A DNA stretch of 64,000 nt from Saprospiraceae bacterium (GTDB taxonomy: Bacteria > Bacteroidota > Bacteroidia > Chitinophagales > Saprospiraceae), in NCBI GenBank assembly GCA_013360405.1, contig JABWBR010000030.1, positions 1-64,000 on the forward strand, written 5' to 3'. Position numbers and translations under genes: made by a program. The notes beneath the pieces are model-generated. The model worked only from the letters and a program-made list of their open reading frames with translations, ran no database searches and had not been told where the DNA came from. This document shows positions 41,937 to 51,389 of this stretch, in pieces. Numbering within the stretch: position 1 is the stretch's first letter; each line of letters opens with the position of its first letter.

Positions 41937-44405
41937 TCAATTCTTCGAAATAATAAATTTTGACGATTGTACCTCCTGGCCGTTATCGGCCTGCAGATAG
42001 TAAGCGCCTTGCGGCAAATTGCCGAGGTATAGCGTTTCGGTAAAAACACCCTCGAGAACGCCTGCGGCCTGTTGCTGTACGAGCTGCCCGAAGGCATTGT
42101 ATACCCGCAATTGTACAGGGCCTTCCCAGCCTTCAAAAGTAACCTGCAGTGCATCGCGCGTGGGGTTGGGAGAAAGTTGCAGCGCGCCGGCAGATTCATC
42201 TACGAGCAGTTGCTGTGCTCCTTCGCCTTCGGCGAGATTGCCGTTGCAGCCGTTGACGCCCTCGTATATTTTGATATACCTGAAATACGAATTGCCCGAG
42301 TAATTGCCGCTGTCGTTATCGGCCGCAAATACCAGCCTGGTGAAGGCGCCGGTGAAAAATTGCCCTACGGGAATGGTGTATTTTAGCCAAATGCTACCGC
42401 CCGGGTAGTTGTCGTAATTGAGAATACCCCAGTTTTGGGTGCCGTGCAATTTAAAGGTCGTATTGTAAGATAATAAGTCGTCGTTGTCGAAGCCGATTCC
42501 ATGGATTTCGCCTTCCAGTGTGGAGCCAAATTCAAATTCCATGATCGTATTGGGTGTCACGGTATAATTTAAGGCGATAGTTTTCCAGGCGTTGTTCTGT
42601 ACTTTGAGCACTACGCCGCCGTTGAGTAGTTGGTAGGTGCCGAAATCGTTGCCGACGCCGAAGGGGTTGATAACGTAGTCGTTGAAATTGACCGTTACGC
42701 AGGTTGTATTGCTGCCGCCATCGTCATAAGGCAGGCAGGCGTTTTTCATTTCCTCGAAGCCAAAACTACCACCACTGGCCAACACATTGCCGTCTTCGTC
42801 GGTGAGTGAATAACTCCCCTGTCCGTATGTGCAACACATGCCGTCGCCGTAGCTATCCATCACGACAAGGTCGTAGCAGCCCTGCGGCAGGCAAAACGTG
42901 TCGCGTACGGTGGCGCCGGCAAGTCCCTTGGCGTAGGGCCCGCCAGAAAACAGGACGGTCGTATCGCCCGCGGGTTTTATTTTCCAGGAGGTTTCGGTGC
43001 CGTAATCATCGAGGGTAAGGGTCATGAATACCCTGTAGTCGTCGCAGGTGTCGTCGCCTCCACCTCCTCCACCGCTGCCACCGCCGGTGCTACATGCGGT
43101 AGTGCAGGTGGCGGTGGCGATGCGGTTGCGGATCACATTGCCGGGTTGCGGCCCGAAGCCTTTGCTCAGGTTGATACCCGTGCTGGTGATATGGCAATAC
43201 GACATGATGGTGCCGCCGCCTGTGGGAATGGGCGCCACTGCGCAATTTCCTTCCGAAAACCCGGCACAGCCGTCTATGGCGGTATTGTTGCCGTTCCATA
43301 CGCAGGCGTGTGTGTGGTGCGAACCCAGTAAGTGGCCCAGTTCGTGGGTGATTACCAACACGGTGAATGAATACACGGGCACGTTGGCATAAGAAGCGCC
43401 TATGCTGGCAAAGCTCAGCCGGGCGTAATTGTAAGGATGGCAAAGCCCGGCCAAAACGGCGATACCCCCGCTGGCTTTGTATGACAGTAATTGACCTAAG
43501 TCACCGTTGAAGGTAGTGCGGTAGTTTTGAAATTGCGTAAGCATACCCGCACTGGAAGTGCTATTGTACGGGCTGGCCGTGCTCCAGGTGAAAATTTGGG
43601 AGATCACTACGCTCACATTGTCGTTGGCATACAGCGTGGCCACCTGATTGAAAATACCGGTGACGTAATTGGTGGCCCCCGTCACGCCGCCTTTGTTGAC
43701 TACGATATCGTTGTCGACTTCAAAATAAATGCGCACGCAGTCGCCGGCACTGCGTTCGTCTACGCTGCCATGCAATTCCTCGGGGGCATAGCCGGGGGCC
43801 TCATCATCGGCTACGCCGCAATAAAAGCCAAGGCTGGCATACAAGCCGTCGTCTTTGTATACAATATACAAGGCTTCGCCGTCTTTTTCCGCGCTTTCCA
43901 TTTTACCCAATACGAGGTTGCCCATGGCGGGAGAACTGAGCATGCCCATCACGTCATGGTCGAAAAAGCTGATGGCGGCAATAGATTCAGGGTCCCCTTT
44001 TACGATACCCCGGTAATGCACGCCGGGGTCAACCTGCACGGGGGTGTTGCCGGCGCTTTCTATCACAGAGAAATCGCTGCTAAGCGGATTTACCTTCACC
44101 AATTCAAGTTCGATCATATCGCCGCCGGGTTGCGGCAGTTGAAGGGCTAGTTGCGCGGGGGCCGTAGCCACCAGTAGTTGTAATTGTTCCTGGTCTATCC
44201 TGGCCGTTTTCACAGCGCCCAGGGCTGGGTTCGCGTTGCGTTCGGTAGTCCATGCCGAAAAAACCGGCATACGTTCAAATTCTCCAAGCTGTCCGCTTTT
44301 GTACTGTGAAACCAGCTCGACTGGGCGCAGGAACTGGCTGTTCTTCTGGGCTTGAGCTACGGCAATAGCCATAACCGCCCATAGGATGGTTAGTGTTTTT
44401 TTCAT
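41937..44405 (-). CDS. Secreted reprolysin-like metalloprotease with T9SS sorting domain
   Basis: 822 residues with signal peptide MKKTLTILWAVMAIAVAQAQ. After a propeptide-like region comes a zincin domain with the complete HExxHxxGxxH site HELGHLLGSHH (His354, Glu355, His358, His364) and a Met-turn-like GGTIMSYCH. A glycine-rich linker, a domain with VVMDSYGDGMCCTYGQGSYSL and a lectin-like region (about 590-720) follow. The C-terminal LSPNPTRDALQVTFEGWEGPVQLRVYNAFGQ ending in SKFIISKN is a type A T9SS sorting domain. It is therefore an extracellular or surface endopeptidase. It is divergent from a T9SS subtilisin. Confidence 0.94.
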   Translation of the reverse strand: MKKTLTILWAVMAIAVAQAQKNSQFLRPVELVSQYKSGQLGEFERMPVFSAWTTERNANPALGAVKTARIDQEQLQLLVATAPAQLALQLPQPGGDMIELELVKVNPLSSDFSVIESAGNTPVQVDPGVHYRGIVKGDPESIAAISFFDHDVMGMLSSPAMGNLVLGKMESAEKDGEALYIVYKDDGLYASLGFYCGVADDEAPGYAPEELHGSVDERSAGDCVRIYFEVDNDIVVNKGGVTGATNYVTGIFNQVATLYANDNVSVVISQIFTWSTASPYNSTSSAGMLTQFQNYRTTFNGDLGQLLSYKASGGIAVLAGLCHPYNYARLSFASIGASYANVPVYSFTVLVITHELGHLLGSHHTHACVWNGNNTAIDGCAGFSEGNCAVAPIPTGGGTIMSYCHITSTGINLSKGFGPQPGNVIRNRIATATCTTACSTGGGSGGGGGGDDTCDDYRVFMTLTLDDYGTETSWKIKPAGDTTVLFSGGPYAKGLAGATVRDTFCLPQGCYDLVVMDSYGDGMCCTYGQGSYSLTDEDGNVLASGGSFGFEEMKNACLPYDDGGSNTTCVTVNFNDYVINPFGVGNDFGTYQLLNGGVVLKVQNNAWKTIALNYTVTPNTIMEFEFGSTLEGEIHGIGFDNDDLLSYNTTFKLHGTQNWGILNYDNYPGGSIWLKYTIPVGQFFTGAFTRLVFAADNDSGNYSGNSYFRYIKIYEGVNGCNGNLAEGEGAQQLLVDESAGALQLSPNPTRDALQVTFEGWEGPVQLRVYNAFGQLVQQQAAGVLEGVFTETLYLGNLPQGAYYLQADNGQEVQSSKFIISKN

Positions 44406-44553
44406 GTACTTAAATCGGTTTCCTATTTAAAAAAAAGACTCACTTACCTTGCAATAAATTCACTCATTTTTCTTAACGGTCGTCTTAATTTTTTATACAA
44501 TAATTTCATGTAAATTACAGAGTATAGGTCAATACCCTGTAACTTTTGTAAAC

Positions 44554-44618
44554 AATAATGCCTGCGAATGGTGTTTAGCATGAAATCTTATGCCTCATCC
44601 CATTCACAGGGCATTATT
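44554..44618. repeat. Large hairpin in the divergent protease region
   Basis: AATAATGCCTGCGAATGG pairs with CCATTCACAGGGCATTATT (one bulge, one mismatch), and the 28-nt loop contains a second stem GCAT...ATGC. It lies about 150 nt upstream of one gene and 330 nt upstream of the other. Confidence 0.7.
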
Positions 44619-44636
44619 CATGATGGTGGGGGGATG

Positions 44637-44657
44637 TATTTTGTTTAAAACAAAATA
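44637..44657. repeat. AT-rich palindrome
   Basis: TATTTTGTTT / AAACAAAATA around one A. A symmetrical site of this size could bind a dimeric regulator; no known operator was recognised. Confidence 0.5.
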
Positions 44658-44948
44658 TTTTTATGTCGCCGCTCAATGGCCTGCAACCAAATAATTGTTT
44701 ACGTGCTGGTCTTTTTCGCTCTGTATTCTCTTACTAAACGCAAGATAGGGGCAAATAGTGCGAAATAATTATGCGCAAAACCGTCCTTTTATGGTACGGT
44801 CTGAAACCGACTTAAAAAGGGTGTTATTCGGGCAAGAAAGGAACTGTTAAATTATTTGGGTTGTAGTCAGCTATTGGCAAAATGTGCACTTGATCTGCTT
44901 GAAAGTGAAAATATTCGCAAATTTGCATACTCAAAACTGGAGTGAATT

Positions 44949-46727
44949 ATGAAAAAAACGGTGTTGTTCGCAATAATAGTAATAGCCGGTTGGAACTGGC
45001 GTTTGCCGGCAGGCGATTTTTGGAAAGAAAAAGTAGACCCCGTGCTGCTCCGCCGCGCCGAATCAACCCAGATAGTCGATTTTATCGTGATGCTGGAAAA
45101 CCAGGCTGAATTGCCGGCGATCACGGCACAGCGCACCAAAAACCAGAAAGGCCGATACGTTTACCAACAGCTTAGCGAACACGCACGGCGTACGCAGTCC
45201 TCCGTACTGCAGCTACTCCAACAACGTGGCACGCCTCACCGCTCATTTTTTATTGTAAACGCTATTTATGTAAAAGGCGATATAGCGCTCATTCAGGCCT
45301 TAGCCGAGCGACCCGAGGTGAAAGCCGTGATCGATAACTCGCCGGTGCGTGTCACCGAGTCGGTTTACGAGCCGGAACAAACCCTCGAAAGCCGCGACCT
45401 CATCGAATGGGGCATCGAACGCATCAATGCCGACGACGTGTGGGCAATGGGCTACACCGGCCAGGGCGCCGTGGTGGCCGGCGCCGATACGGGCTACGAA
45501 TGGGATCACCCCGCCATCAAGGATAAATACCGCGGCTGGAACGGCGCCGAAGCCGACCACAGCTATAACTGGCACGACGGCGTACACGAACTCAACCCCC
45601 TGAATCAGGACTCTACGCAGAACCCGGCTAATAACCCCTGCGGACTTAGCTCGTTAGTACCCTGCGACGACCACAGCCATGGCACCCACACGATGGGTAC
45701 GATGGTAGGCGATGACGGACAGGGCAACCAGATCGGCGTAGCGCCTGGCGCACGCTGGGTGGCCTGCCGCAATATGGAGCGCGGCTGGGGTAGCCCCGCC
45801 ACCTATATCGAGTGCTTCGAGTTTTTCCTGGCCCCCACCGACATCAACAACGCCAACCCCGACCCCGCCAAATCGCCCCACGTGATCAATAACTCCTGGG
45901 GATGCCCGGAGCAAGAAGGCTGCAACCCCTCCAATTTCAACCTGATAGAGACGGTGGTCAACAACCTGAAGGCCTCGGGTATTGTGGTAGTGGCTTCGGC
46001 GGGCAATAGCGGCAGCGGCTGTGAAACGGTGAACAACCCCGCAGCGATGTTTGAAAATGCGTTTTCCGTGGGCGCCACCCGCGCCACCGATACTATCGCC
46101 AACTTCAGCAGTCGCGGCCCCGTGACGGTAGACGGCTCCGGCAGGCTCAAGCCCAACGTATCGGCGCCCGGCGTCGGCGTGCGCTCAAGTACCCGCTTCG
46201 GCGGATACGCCTCCTGGAACGGCACCAGCATGGCCGGCCCCCATGTGGCAGGCCTGGTGGCCCTGATTATCTCTGCCAATCCCGAACTGGCCGGACAAGT
46301 AGAAACTATCGAAACGATCATAGAAGAAACCGCCGTGCCGGTGCAGGCGGCGCAAGATTGCGGCACGACCTCCGGGCTCAACGTGCCCAACCAATCCTAC
46401 GGCTATGGCCGCATCGACGCACTGGCCGCCGTGCAGCGCGCCCTGGAAATGGTGACCGATATATCCCAGCCGGGCGTCTATAGCCCAGCACAGGTGTTTC
46501 CCAATCCATTTAAACGAGAATTAACGCTGGAATGGAACGACGCGCCACAAGGCCCCGTTCACTTCGAACTCTATAATACCACCCAACAGCAGGTGCGCAG
46601 CTACCAGTGGACGAGCAACGGACCGCTGCGCCAAACGATTACTTTGGCCGACTTGCCTGCAGGCGTTTACATCTGCCGCCTCAGCAGCGGGGAGTGGGTG
46701 CAGAGCGGGAAGGTGGTGAGGGAGTGA
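44949..46727 (+). CDS. Subtilisin-like S8 serine protease with T9SS sorting domain
   Basis: 592 residues with a signal peptide (KKTVLFAIIVIAGWNWRLPAG). An I9-like propeptide occupies about 40-135. The catalytic triad is Asp180 (VAGADTGYEW), His244 (DHSHGTHTMGT) and Ser427 (WNGTSMAGPHVAG), with the oxyanion Asn in ASAGNSGSG. The C-terminus (VFPNPFKRELTLEWNDAPQGPVHFELYN ... AGVYICRLSSG) is a T9SS type A sorting domain. It degrades proteins outside the cell. It faces away from the metalloprotease gene across a 543-bp shared region. Confidence 0.95.
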   Translation: MKKTVLFAIIVIAGWNWRLPAGDFWKEKVDPVLLRRAESTQIVDFIVMLENQAELPAITAQRTKNQKGRYVYQQLSEHARRTQSSVLQLLQQRGTPHRSFFIVNAIYVKGDIALIQALAERPEVKAVIDNSPVRVTESVYEPEQTLESRDLIEWGIERINADDVWAMGYTGQGAVVAGADTGYEWDHPAIKDKYRGWNGAEADHSYNWHDGVHELNPLNQDSTQNPANNPCGLSSLVPCDDHSHGTHTMGTMVGDDGQGNQIGVAPGARWVACRNMERGWGSPATYIECFEFFLAPTDINNANPDPAKSPHVINNSWGCPEQEGCNPSNFNLIETVVNNLKASGIVVVASAGNSGSGCETVNNPAAMFENAFSVGATRATDTIANFSSRGPVTVDGSGRLKPNVSAPGVGVRSSTRFGGYASWNGTSMAGPHVAGLVALIISANPELAGQVETIETIIEETAVPVQAAQDCGTTSGLNVPNQSYGYGRIDALAAVQRALEMVTDISQPGVYSPAQVFPNPFKRELTLEWNDAPQGPVHFELYNTTQQQVRSYQWTSNGPLRQTITLADLPAGVYICRLSSGEWVQSGKVVRE

Positions 46728-46728
46728 T

Positions 46729-46765
46729 TGTTGATGTTTGATTTTTGATGTTGGATGTTTGATGA
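46729..46765. repeat. Degenerate TGATGTTTGA tandem repeat
   Basis: TTGATGTTTGAT-type units with a period of 8-10, starting two bases after the subtilisin stop. Single arm. Confidence 0.5.
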
Positions 46766-46800
46766 CTGCGGAGGGACAGTGCGAGTGAGAGCCGGGTATT

Positions 46801-46848
46801 TGAAAAAATATCGGATAATTTTTTGTTTTTATTGAAAAATATCGGATA
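46801..46848 (+). promoter_or_regulatory. Direct repeats upstream of the AAA/DUF4143 gene, possible operator
   Basis: TGAAAAAATATCGGATA (46801-46817) and TGAAAAATATCGGATA (46833-46848) are spaced 32 bp apart, about three helical turns, just before the ATG at 46860. This is the arrangement of two same-face protein-binding sites; no known regulator is recognised. Confidence 0.45.
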
Positions 46849-46859
46849 TTTATTCCATT

Positions 46860-48059
46860 ATGTTGCGGAAAAAATACCACGAGCTATATGCGCATTTGCC
46901 CAGCCGGGAAATGACCGTGCTGATTGGCGCAAGGCAAACTGGCAAATCCACCATACTGAAACAACTGGCTGACGCGCTCACATCTTCGGGCGAGGTTATT
47001 GTCATGCTCAACCTCGAACGCAAAGACATATTGCTCGACCTCGACCAAAATCCCGAAAACATATTTAAGTATCTACCCAGCCGGGGCGAGGGGCGTATGT
47101 TTGCGCTGATAGACGAAATTCAATATCTGTCTGATCCCACCAATTTCCTCAAACTGCTCTACGACGAACATGCCGGGCAGCTAAAAATTGTGGCAACGGG
47201 CAGCAGTGCCTTTTATATTGACCGCCAATTTAAAGACTCGCTTGCCGGTAGAAAAAAAATATTTGAGTTACAAACACTTGATTTTGAAGAGTTTTTAACG
47301 TTTCGCGGAGAAGAATCGGAATTACGGGAACTTCTGCGATTGCGCTCCGGCGAAATCGAAAAGTCTACCGCCGAAGCCCGCCTGTGGGCCGCCTTTGAAA
47401 CCTATCTGACTTACGGCGGTTACCCGGCAGTAGTACTCGAAAACAACCCCAATCACAAAATAGAGCGCCTGCAGGATTTGAAAGATTCTTTCGTCAAACG
47501 CGATATGCTGGAATCGGGTATTTCTGACGAAACCAGATTTTATCGCCTAATGATGCTATTAGCTGCACAAGTAGGAAACTTGCTTAATATCAATGAGTTG
47601 GCAAATACGCTTCAGCTACCCCGCGCAACTATCGACCAATTCCTATACGTGCTGCAAAAGTGCTTTCACATTAGCCTTGTCCGTCCGTTTTTTCAAAACC
47701 TGCGCAAAGAATTGGTCAAAATGCCCAAGCCTTATTTTCGCGATTTGGGGCTCCGCAATTCATTGGTCAACTATTTTGCGCCAATGGAACAGCGCGCGGA
47801 TAAAGGCGCATTGCTAGAGAATTACGTTTATCGTCGGTTGACAGAACAGTATGCACAAGACCAAATCAAGTTTTGGCGCACTGCCGACGGCAATGAGGTG
47901 GATTTTGTAGTTGAAGAGACGGCTTTTGGCGGCAAAGCTATAGAGACAAAATTCAACCCCGCAGAAGCAACCCCAAATAAGTACCGAAAATTCACGGAAG
48001 CTTACCCGGATTTTCCATTGGAATTTCGGAGCTGGGGGGATGGGGGGCTGTTGTTGTGA
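46860..48059 (+). CDS. AAA ATPase with C-terminal DUF4143
   Basis: 399 residues. Walker A LIGARQTGKSTIL (about 21-33), Walker B MFALIDEIQYL and sensor KIVATGSSAF mark the AAA_14 domain. The C-terminal half contains DFEEFLTFRG, YLTYGGYPAVVLEN and the DUF4143 segment with GALLENYVYRRLTEQ and FWRTADGNEVDFVVEE, a PD-(D/E)xK-like nuclease-fold pattern. These proteins are common, frequently horizontally moved and mostly uncharacterised. It may regulate itself through the direct repeats just upstream. No mobile-element ends were seen. Confidence 0.9.
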   Translation: MLRKKYHELYAHLPSREMTVLIGARQTGKSTILKQLADALTSSGEVIVMLNLERKDILLDLDQNPENIFKYLPSRGEGRMFALIDEIQYLSDPTNFLKLLYDEHAGQLKIVATGSSAFYIDRQFKDSLAGRKKIFELQTLDFEEFLTFRGEESELRELLRLRSGEIEKSTAEARLWAAFETYLTYGGYPAVVLENNPNHKIERLQDLKDSFVKRDMLESGISDETRFYRLMMLLAAQVGNLLNINELANTLQLPRATIDQFLYVLQKCFHISLVRPFFQNLRKELVKMPKPYFRDLGLRNSLVNYFAPMEQRADKGALLENYVYRRLTEQYAQDQIKFWRTADGNEVDFVVEETAFGGKAIETKFNPAEATPNKYRKFTEAYPDFPLEFRSWGDGGLLL

Positions 48060-48133
48060 AAGTGGTGAATTCTCTATCATGTCCGAATTGCAACATCCCC
48101 AAACTTCCCTACCTTTACCCCAAAATAACCCGC

Positions 48134-49855
48134 ATGCCCTCCTTCATCACACCTCGCACGCGCGCACAAGAATCCAGCGCGGCCATCCAGCGCCTCTACA
48201 TCGCTATGCGCCACTTGTTTATTCGCGGGGGTTACAAACCGCTCGGCGTGTCGGGCGAGGCCATGATCGAGGCGCTCATGGTGTTGCGCCCCGAAATTTA
48301 CGGCTCGATCTCAGACCCCGAACGCGTAGAACTCGAAGGTTTGCTCTACGTCTTTCAACGACTGCCCAAAGGCATCGAGCAATGTCGGTATATCAAACTC
48401 ATCTCGCGGGAGGGGCTCGAAAAAAGCGGCTTTACGCCCATCGTGCCCCCCAAGCGCCGCCGCAATTGCTACCACGTAGACCAGGAGGAGATGTTTATCG
48501 AGATGACGCGCGGACGAAGCGATATCTACGATATTCTTACCCACCTCACCTTTATGTTTGTGGAGGCCGAGAAAATCCGGCGCAACAGCGACGACTACCG
48601 CGACCACAAACGCCGCGAATGGCAATTGCTGGAGGAGATTGTGCGCAAGGAGGAAAACGAAGAACCTTTTAATATAGAGGTAGCCTATACCTACCTTAGC
48701 ACGCTGCTGGGCCGCACCTACGAAGAAACAGCCATCGCCTGCCAGCGCTTTGAGGCCGACCCGCATGTGAACAGCCTATTCCGCATTACGTACTGGCTGG
48801 GGCGACTGTCTATCGAAGAAGAACAGGGCGACGGCGACCGCGAGATTACTTTTTCTTCCGCCCTGCGCGAACGCATCGGGCACCACTACTACGGCGAACT
48901 CTGGGCCGCCCATATCAAACGCACCCTGCAACAGAACGGCTGGCTCGATCGTCCACTGCATATCATCAGCGCCAACCCGCACAGCGTGATGAATAGCTTT
49001 TATGCCTATCCGGCATTGAAAAAGCACTTCAATGACCAGATTGCGATAGAAGACCTGGCCCGCGAACTTAGCGTAGAAGAACACAGCGCCTGGCGGCAAA
49101 AGGTAGAGACCTACGCCATGCAAAACGGTATGGTGCAACTGGAAGATATCAGCGGCACCAATATCACCGTGCAGTTGTTCGACACCACCGTGATGCCCTT
49201 CGCCAAGATGTCGCCCGAATTAAAATGGGATAAAACCTACCTCGAACGCGAAAAGCCGCTGATCATTATGATGGATTACGCGTTCGGCGAGCAGGCCTAC
49301 GAAACGATGGACGAGTTGCTGAAGCCCTTTGAATCATCGGGAAAAAGCACCGTACTCAAGGTGGCTTCGATTTCTGTGATGGGCAAAGCCGGCATCCTCG
49401 AAGGAGATAAGGGCGATATTATGGTGCCTACGGCCCACATTTTTGAAGGCACCGCCGATAATTACCCTTTGCAAAACGACTTCCACTCCGCAGATTTTGC
49501 GGGTAAGGGACTGGAAGTCTGCGAAGGTCCCATGATTACGGTGCTGGGCACATCGCTGCAAAACAAAGACGTGCTGGAGTATTTCCTCCATTCTTCCTGG
49601 AAAGCCGTCGGCCTGGAGATGGAAGGCGCCCACTACCAAAAGGCCATCCAGGCCGCCTCCAAAATCCGGAGCAGTATTTCGGGAGATGTAGTACTTCGCT
49701 ACGCCTATTACGCCTCGGATAACCCCCTGCTCACCGGCCACACCCTGGCCTCGGGCAGCCTCGGCCTCGACGGCGTAAAGCCGACCTACCTGATTACCCT
49801 GAAAATCCTGGAGCGAATCCTGTGCGAGGAACCATCGAAGAAGGTGACAAAGTGA
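48134..49855 (+). CDS. DUF6909-like protein with nucleoside-phosphorylase-like C-terminus
   Basis: 573 residues from ATG at 48134; an in-frame GTG at 48056 overlaps the previous gene and adds 26 unconserved residues. The N-terminal 270 residues are helical with many charged residues and no recognised motif. The C-terminal half (LIIMMDYAFGEQAYETMDELL, MGKAGILEGDKGDIMVPTAHIFEG, WKAVGLEMEGAHYQKAI) resembles purine-nucleoside phosphorylase and nucleosidase folds, where the MEGA-type motif binds ribose. The Bacteroidota family DUF6909 fits from memory. Function is unknown; probably cytoplasmic. Confidence 0.7.
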   Translation: MPSFITPRTRAQESSAAIQRLYIAMRHLFIRGGYKPLGVSGEAMIEALMVLRPEIYGSISDPERVELEGLLYVFQRLPKGIEQCRYIKLISREGLEKSGFTPIVPPKRRRNCYHVDQEEMFIEMTRGRSDIYDILTHLTFMFVEAEKIRRNSDDYRDHKRREWQLLEEIVRKEENEEPFNIEVAYTYLSTLLGRTYEETAIACQRFEADPHVNSLFRITYWLGRLSIEEEQGDGDREITFSSALRERIGHHYYGELWAAHIKRTLQQNGWLDRPLHIISANPHSVMNSFYAYPALKKHFNDQIAIEDLARELSVEEHSAWRQKVETYAMQNGMVQLEDISGTNITVQLFDTTVMPFAKMSPELKWDKTYLEREKPLIIMMDYAFGEQAYETMDELLKPFESSGKSTVLKVASISVMGKAGILEGDKGDIMVPTAHIFEGTADNYPLQNDFHSADFAGKGLEVCEGPMITVLGTSLQNKDVLEYFLHSSWKAVGLEMEGAHYQKAIQAASKIRSSISGDVVLRYAYYASDNPLLTGHTLASGSLGLDGVKPTYLITLKILERILCEEPSKKVTK

Positions 49856-49920
49856 CGTCCAAGGACCACCCAAGGTGGTGACAAGGTGACGGCATCGTCT
49901 GTGTAGGGTTGACTGACAAT

Positions 49921-49954
49921 CAGCACATCAGCAAATTAGCAAATTAGCACATCA
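49921..49954. repeat. 8-mer repeat arm, family C
   Basis: CAGCACAT/CAGCAAAT/TAGCAAAT units, one arm only, overlapping the 3' end of the arsS gene (stop at 49944-49946). Confidence 0.65.
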
Positions 49955-51011
49955 ATTCCCCGCCGCAACTCGACCCCGCGCCGGCAGTACAGCCGTAACA
50001 ATGCTGGTTGAGCGCAATCGTCCGTTTGTTGAGCTCCTCGAAATTAAAATCGTTGATATGCGTTGATGGGGTGGCCACCTTGATATCCAGCATCTGGTTG
50101 AAATCGCAATCGTAGATATAACCGTCCCAACTTACCGACAGCGTATTGCGGCACATCAGGCCGTTGACCGTGGCGGGGTTGAAGGCGTCTACGAGTTTCT
50201 GCATATATTCGGCGTAATTGCCCGCATCCAGCAGGTATTCGAGGAACCGGCTGATGGGCATATTGGTCATGGCATACAGGTTATTGAAATCGATGCCGTG
50301 GCGGCTTTTGAGCTGGCGTTTAAACTCGGGTTCGAGTACCGACTGGCCGGCGGGTAGGAAGGCGCCCGAAGGGTTATACACCAGGTCGAGCACGAGTCCG
50401 CTGCCTTCGAGGCCGTAACCTGCGGCATTCAGCATTTGCAGGGCGCGGATGCTATCGTCAAAAACCCCCTCGCCGCGCTGGGCGTCGGTGCGGCTTTTGC
50501 TGAAATAGGGTAGCGACGATACCAGGTGCACCTCATTGGCGGCAAAAAAGGCCGGCAGGTCGTGGTATTTCGGGTTAGCCACAATGATCGTAAGATTGCA
50601 GCGGTTCATCACCTTTTTGCCCCGTTTGCGGCATTCTTCCACAAACCAGCGAAAATGGGGGCTCATCTCAGGCGCCCCGCCGGTGATATCTACCGTGGGA
50701 ATGTCATAGCGACTCACGATCTCCAGGCAGCGTTCCAGCAGTTCGCGGCTCATCAGCTCGCTGCGGTCTGGGCCGGCGTCCACGTGGCAGTGGGCGCAGC
50801 TTTGGTTGCACAGTTTGCCCACATTCACCTGGAAAATATCCAGGCGGCCGGGCTGCAACGGATAGCTGCCCGACTGCGAAAGCTTGTCGGTAAAATCGGG
50901 CAGGTGGATATCTGCCAGCTCCTTGCCGTTGAGCACCTGCAACTGAAAAAACGTATCAGAAAGCTGCTCTCCTCTTGATTGCAGCGATTTTGACTTTTGC
51001 TTAATGGACAT
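49944..51011 (-). CDS. arsS: Arsenosugar biosynthesis radical SAM protein ArsS
   Basis: 355 residues. The radical SAM cluster motif is CNQSCAHC (C68-x3-C72-x2-C75), followed by the ITGGAPEMSPHF glycine motif. The C-terminal twitch region contains MCRNTLSVSWDGYIYDCDFNQML and CYGCTAGAGSSCGG, Cys ligands for an extra 4Fe-4S cluster. ArsS makes the dimethylated arsenosugar precursor from S-adenosylmethionine-derived adenosyl groups. It lies 4 nt downstream of its usual companion, the CMD-like peroxidase. The stop codon lies in a family C repeat arm. Confidence 0.93.
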   Translation of the reverse strand: MSIKQKSKSLQSRGEQLSDTFFQLQVLNGKELADIHLPDFTDKLSQSGSYPLQPGRLDIFQVNVGKLCNQSCAHCHVDAGPDRSELMSRELLERCLEIVSRYDIPTVDITGGAPEMSPHFRWFVEECRKRGKKVMNRCNLTIIVANPKYHDLPAFFAANEVHLVSSLPYFSKSRTDAQRGEGVFDDSIRALQMLNAAGYGLEGSGLVLDLVYNPSGAFLPAGQSVLEPEFKRQLKSRHGIDFNNLYAMTNMPISRFLEYLLDAGNYAEYMQKLVDAFNPATVNGLMCRNTLSVSWDGYIYDCDFNQMLDIKVATPSTHINDFNFEELNKRTIALNQHCYGCTAGAGSSCGGELMC

Positions 51012-51014
51012 AAT

Positions 51015-51350
51015 TTACATCGTTAGGCGTTTCACGTGGTTCATCATCTGCGTGCTGTACACCAGCGTAATGCCGGCTTTCATGGTAGCGGCCACGTGCA
51101 CGGCTTCCATCATTTGCTCTTCGTCGCAGCCTTTTTCGAGGCAAGTGGTCGAATATGCGTCGATGCAATAGGGGCATTGCATGGCGTGGGCGACGGCCAG
51201 GGCGATCAGGGCCTTCTCGCGTTCGGTAAGGGCGCCTTCTTTCATCACTTCGCCGTAGTAATCAAAGAATTTTTTGCCCATAGGCTCCTGGAAGTCTACA
51301 ATATTGCCGAACTTCTTCAAGTCTTCCGGATTAAAATAGGTCTTTTCCAT
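51015..51350 (-). CDS. Arsenosugar biosynthesis-associated CMD/AhpD-like protein
   Basis: 111 residues. Carboxymuconolactone decarboxylase fold with the redox pair CPYC (about residue 60) inside ALAVAHAMQCPYCIDAYST, followed by EEQMMEAVHVAATMKAG. In many genomes this small AhpD-like protein accompanies ArsS, and a redox or arsenic-handling role is assumed. It is the first gene of the two-gene operon. Confidence 0.92.
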   Translation of the reverse strand: MEKTYFNPEDLKKFGNIVDFQEPMGKKFFDYYGEVMKEGALTEREKALIALAVAHAMQCPYCIDAYSTTCLEKGCDEEQMMEAVHVAATMKAGITLVYSTQMMNHVKRLTM

Positions 51351-51389
51351 GTATGATGGTTTTATTAATTTTTAAATTGAGATTATTTA

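Larger units (their letters stand above)
44406..44948. other. Divergent intergenic region between two secreted proteases
   Basis: 543 bp, AT-rich, without a supported gene. It contains a large near-perfect inverted repeat (44554-44618) and an AT palindrome (44637-44657). No TAnnTTTG promoter with a proper -33 was found on either strand, and no tRNA or riboswitch was recognised. Confidence 0.6.

Noticed and set aside
44554-44618. Hairpin as an ordinary transcription terminator
   Set aside because: It lies in a divergent region upstream of both genes and lacks a T run, so there is no gene end for it to serve.
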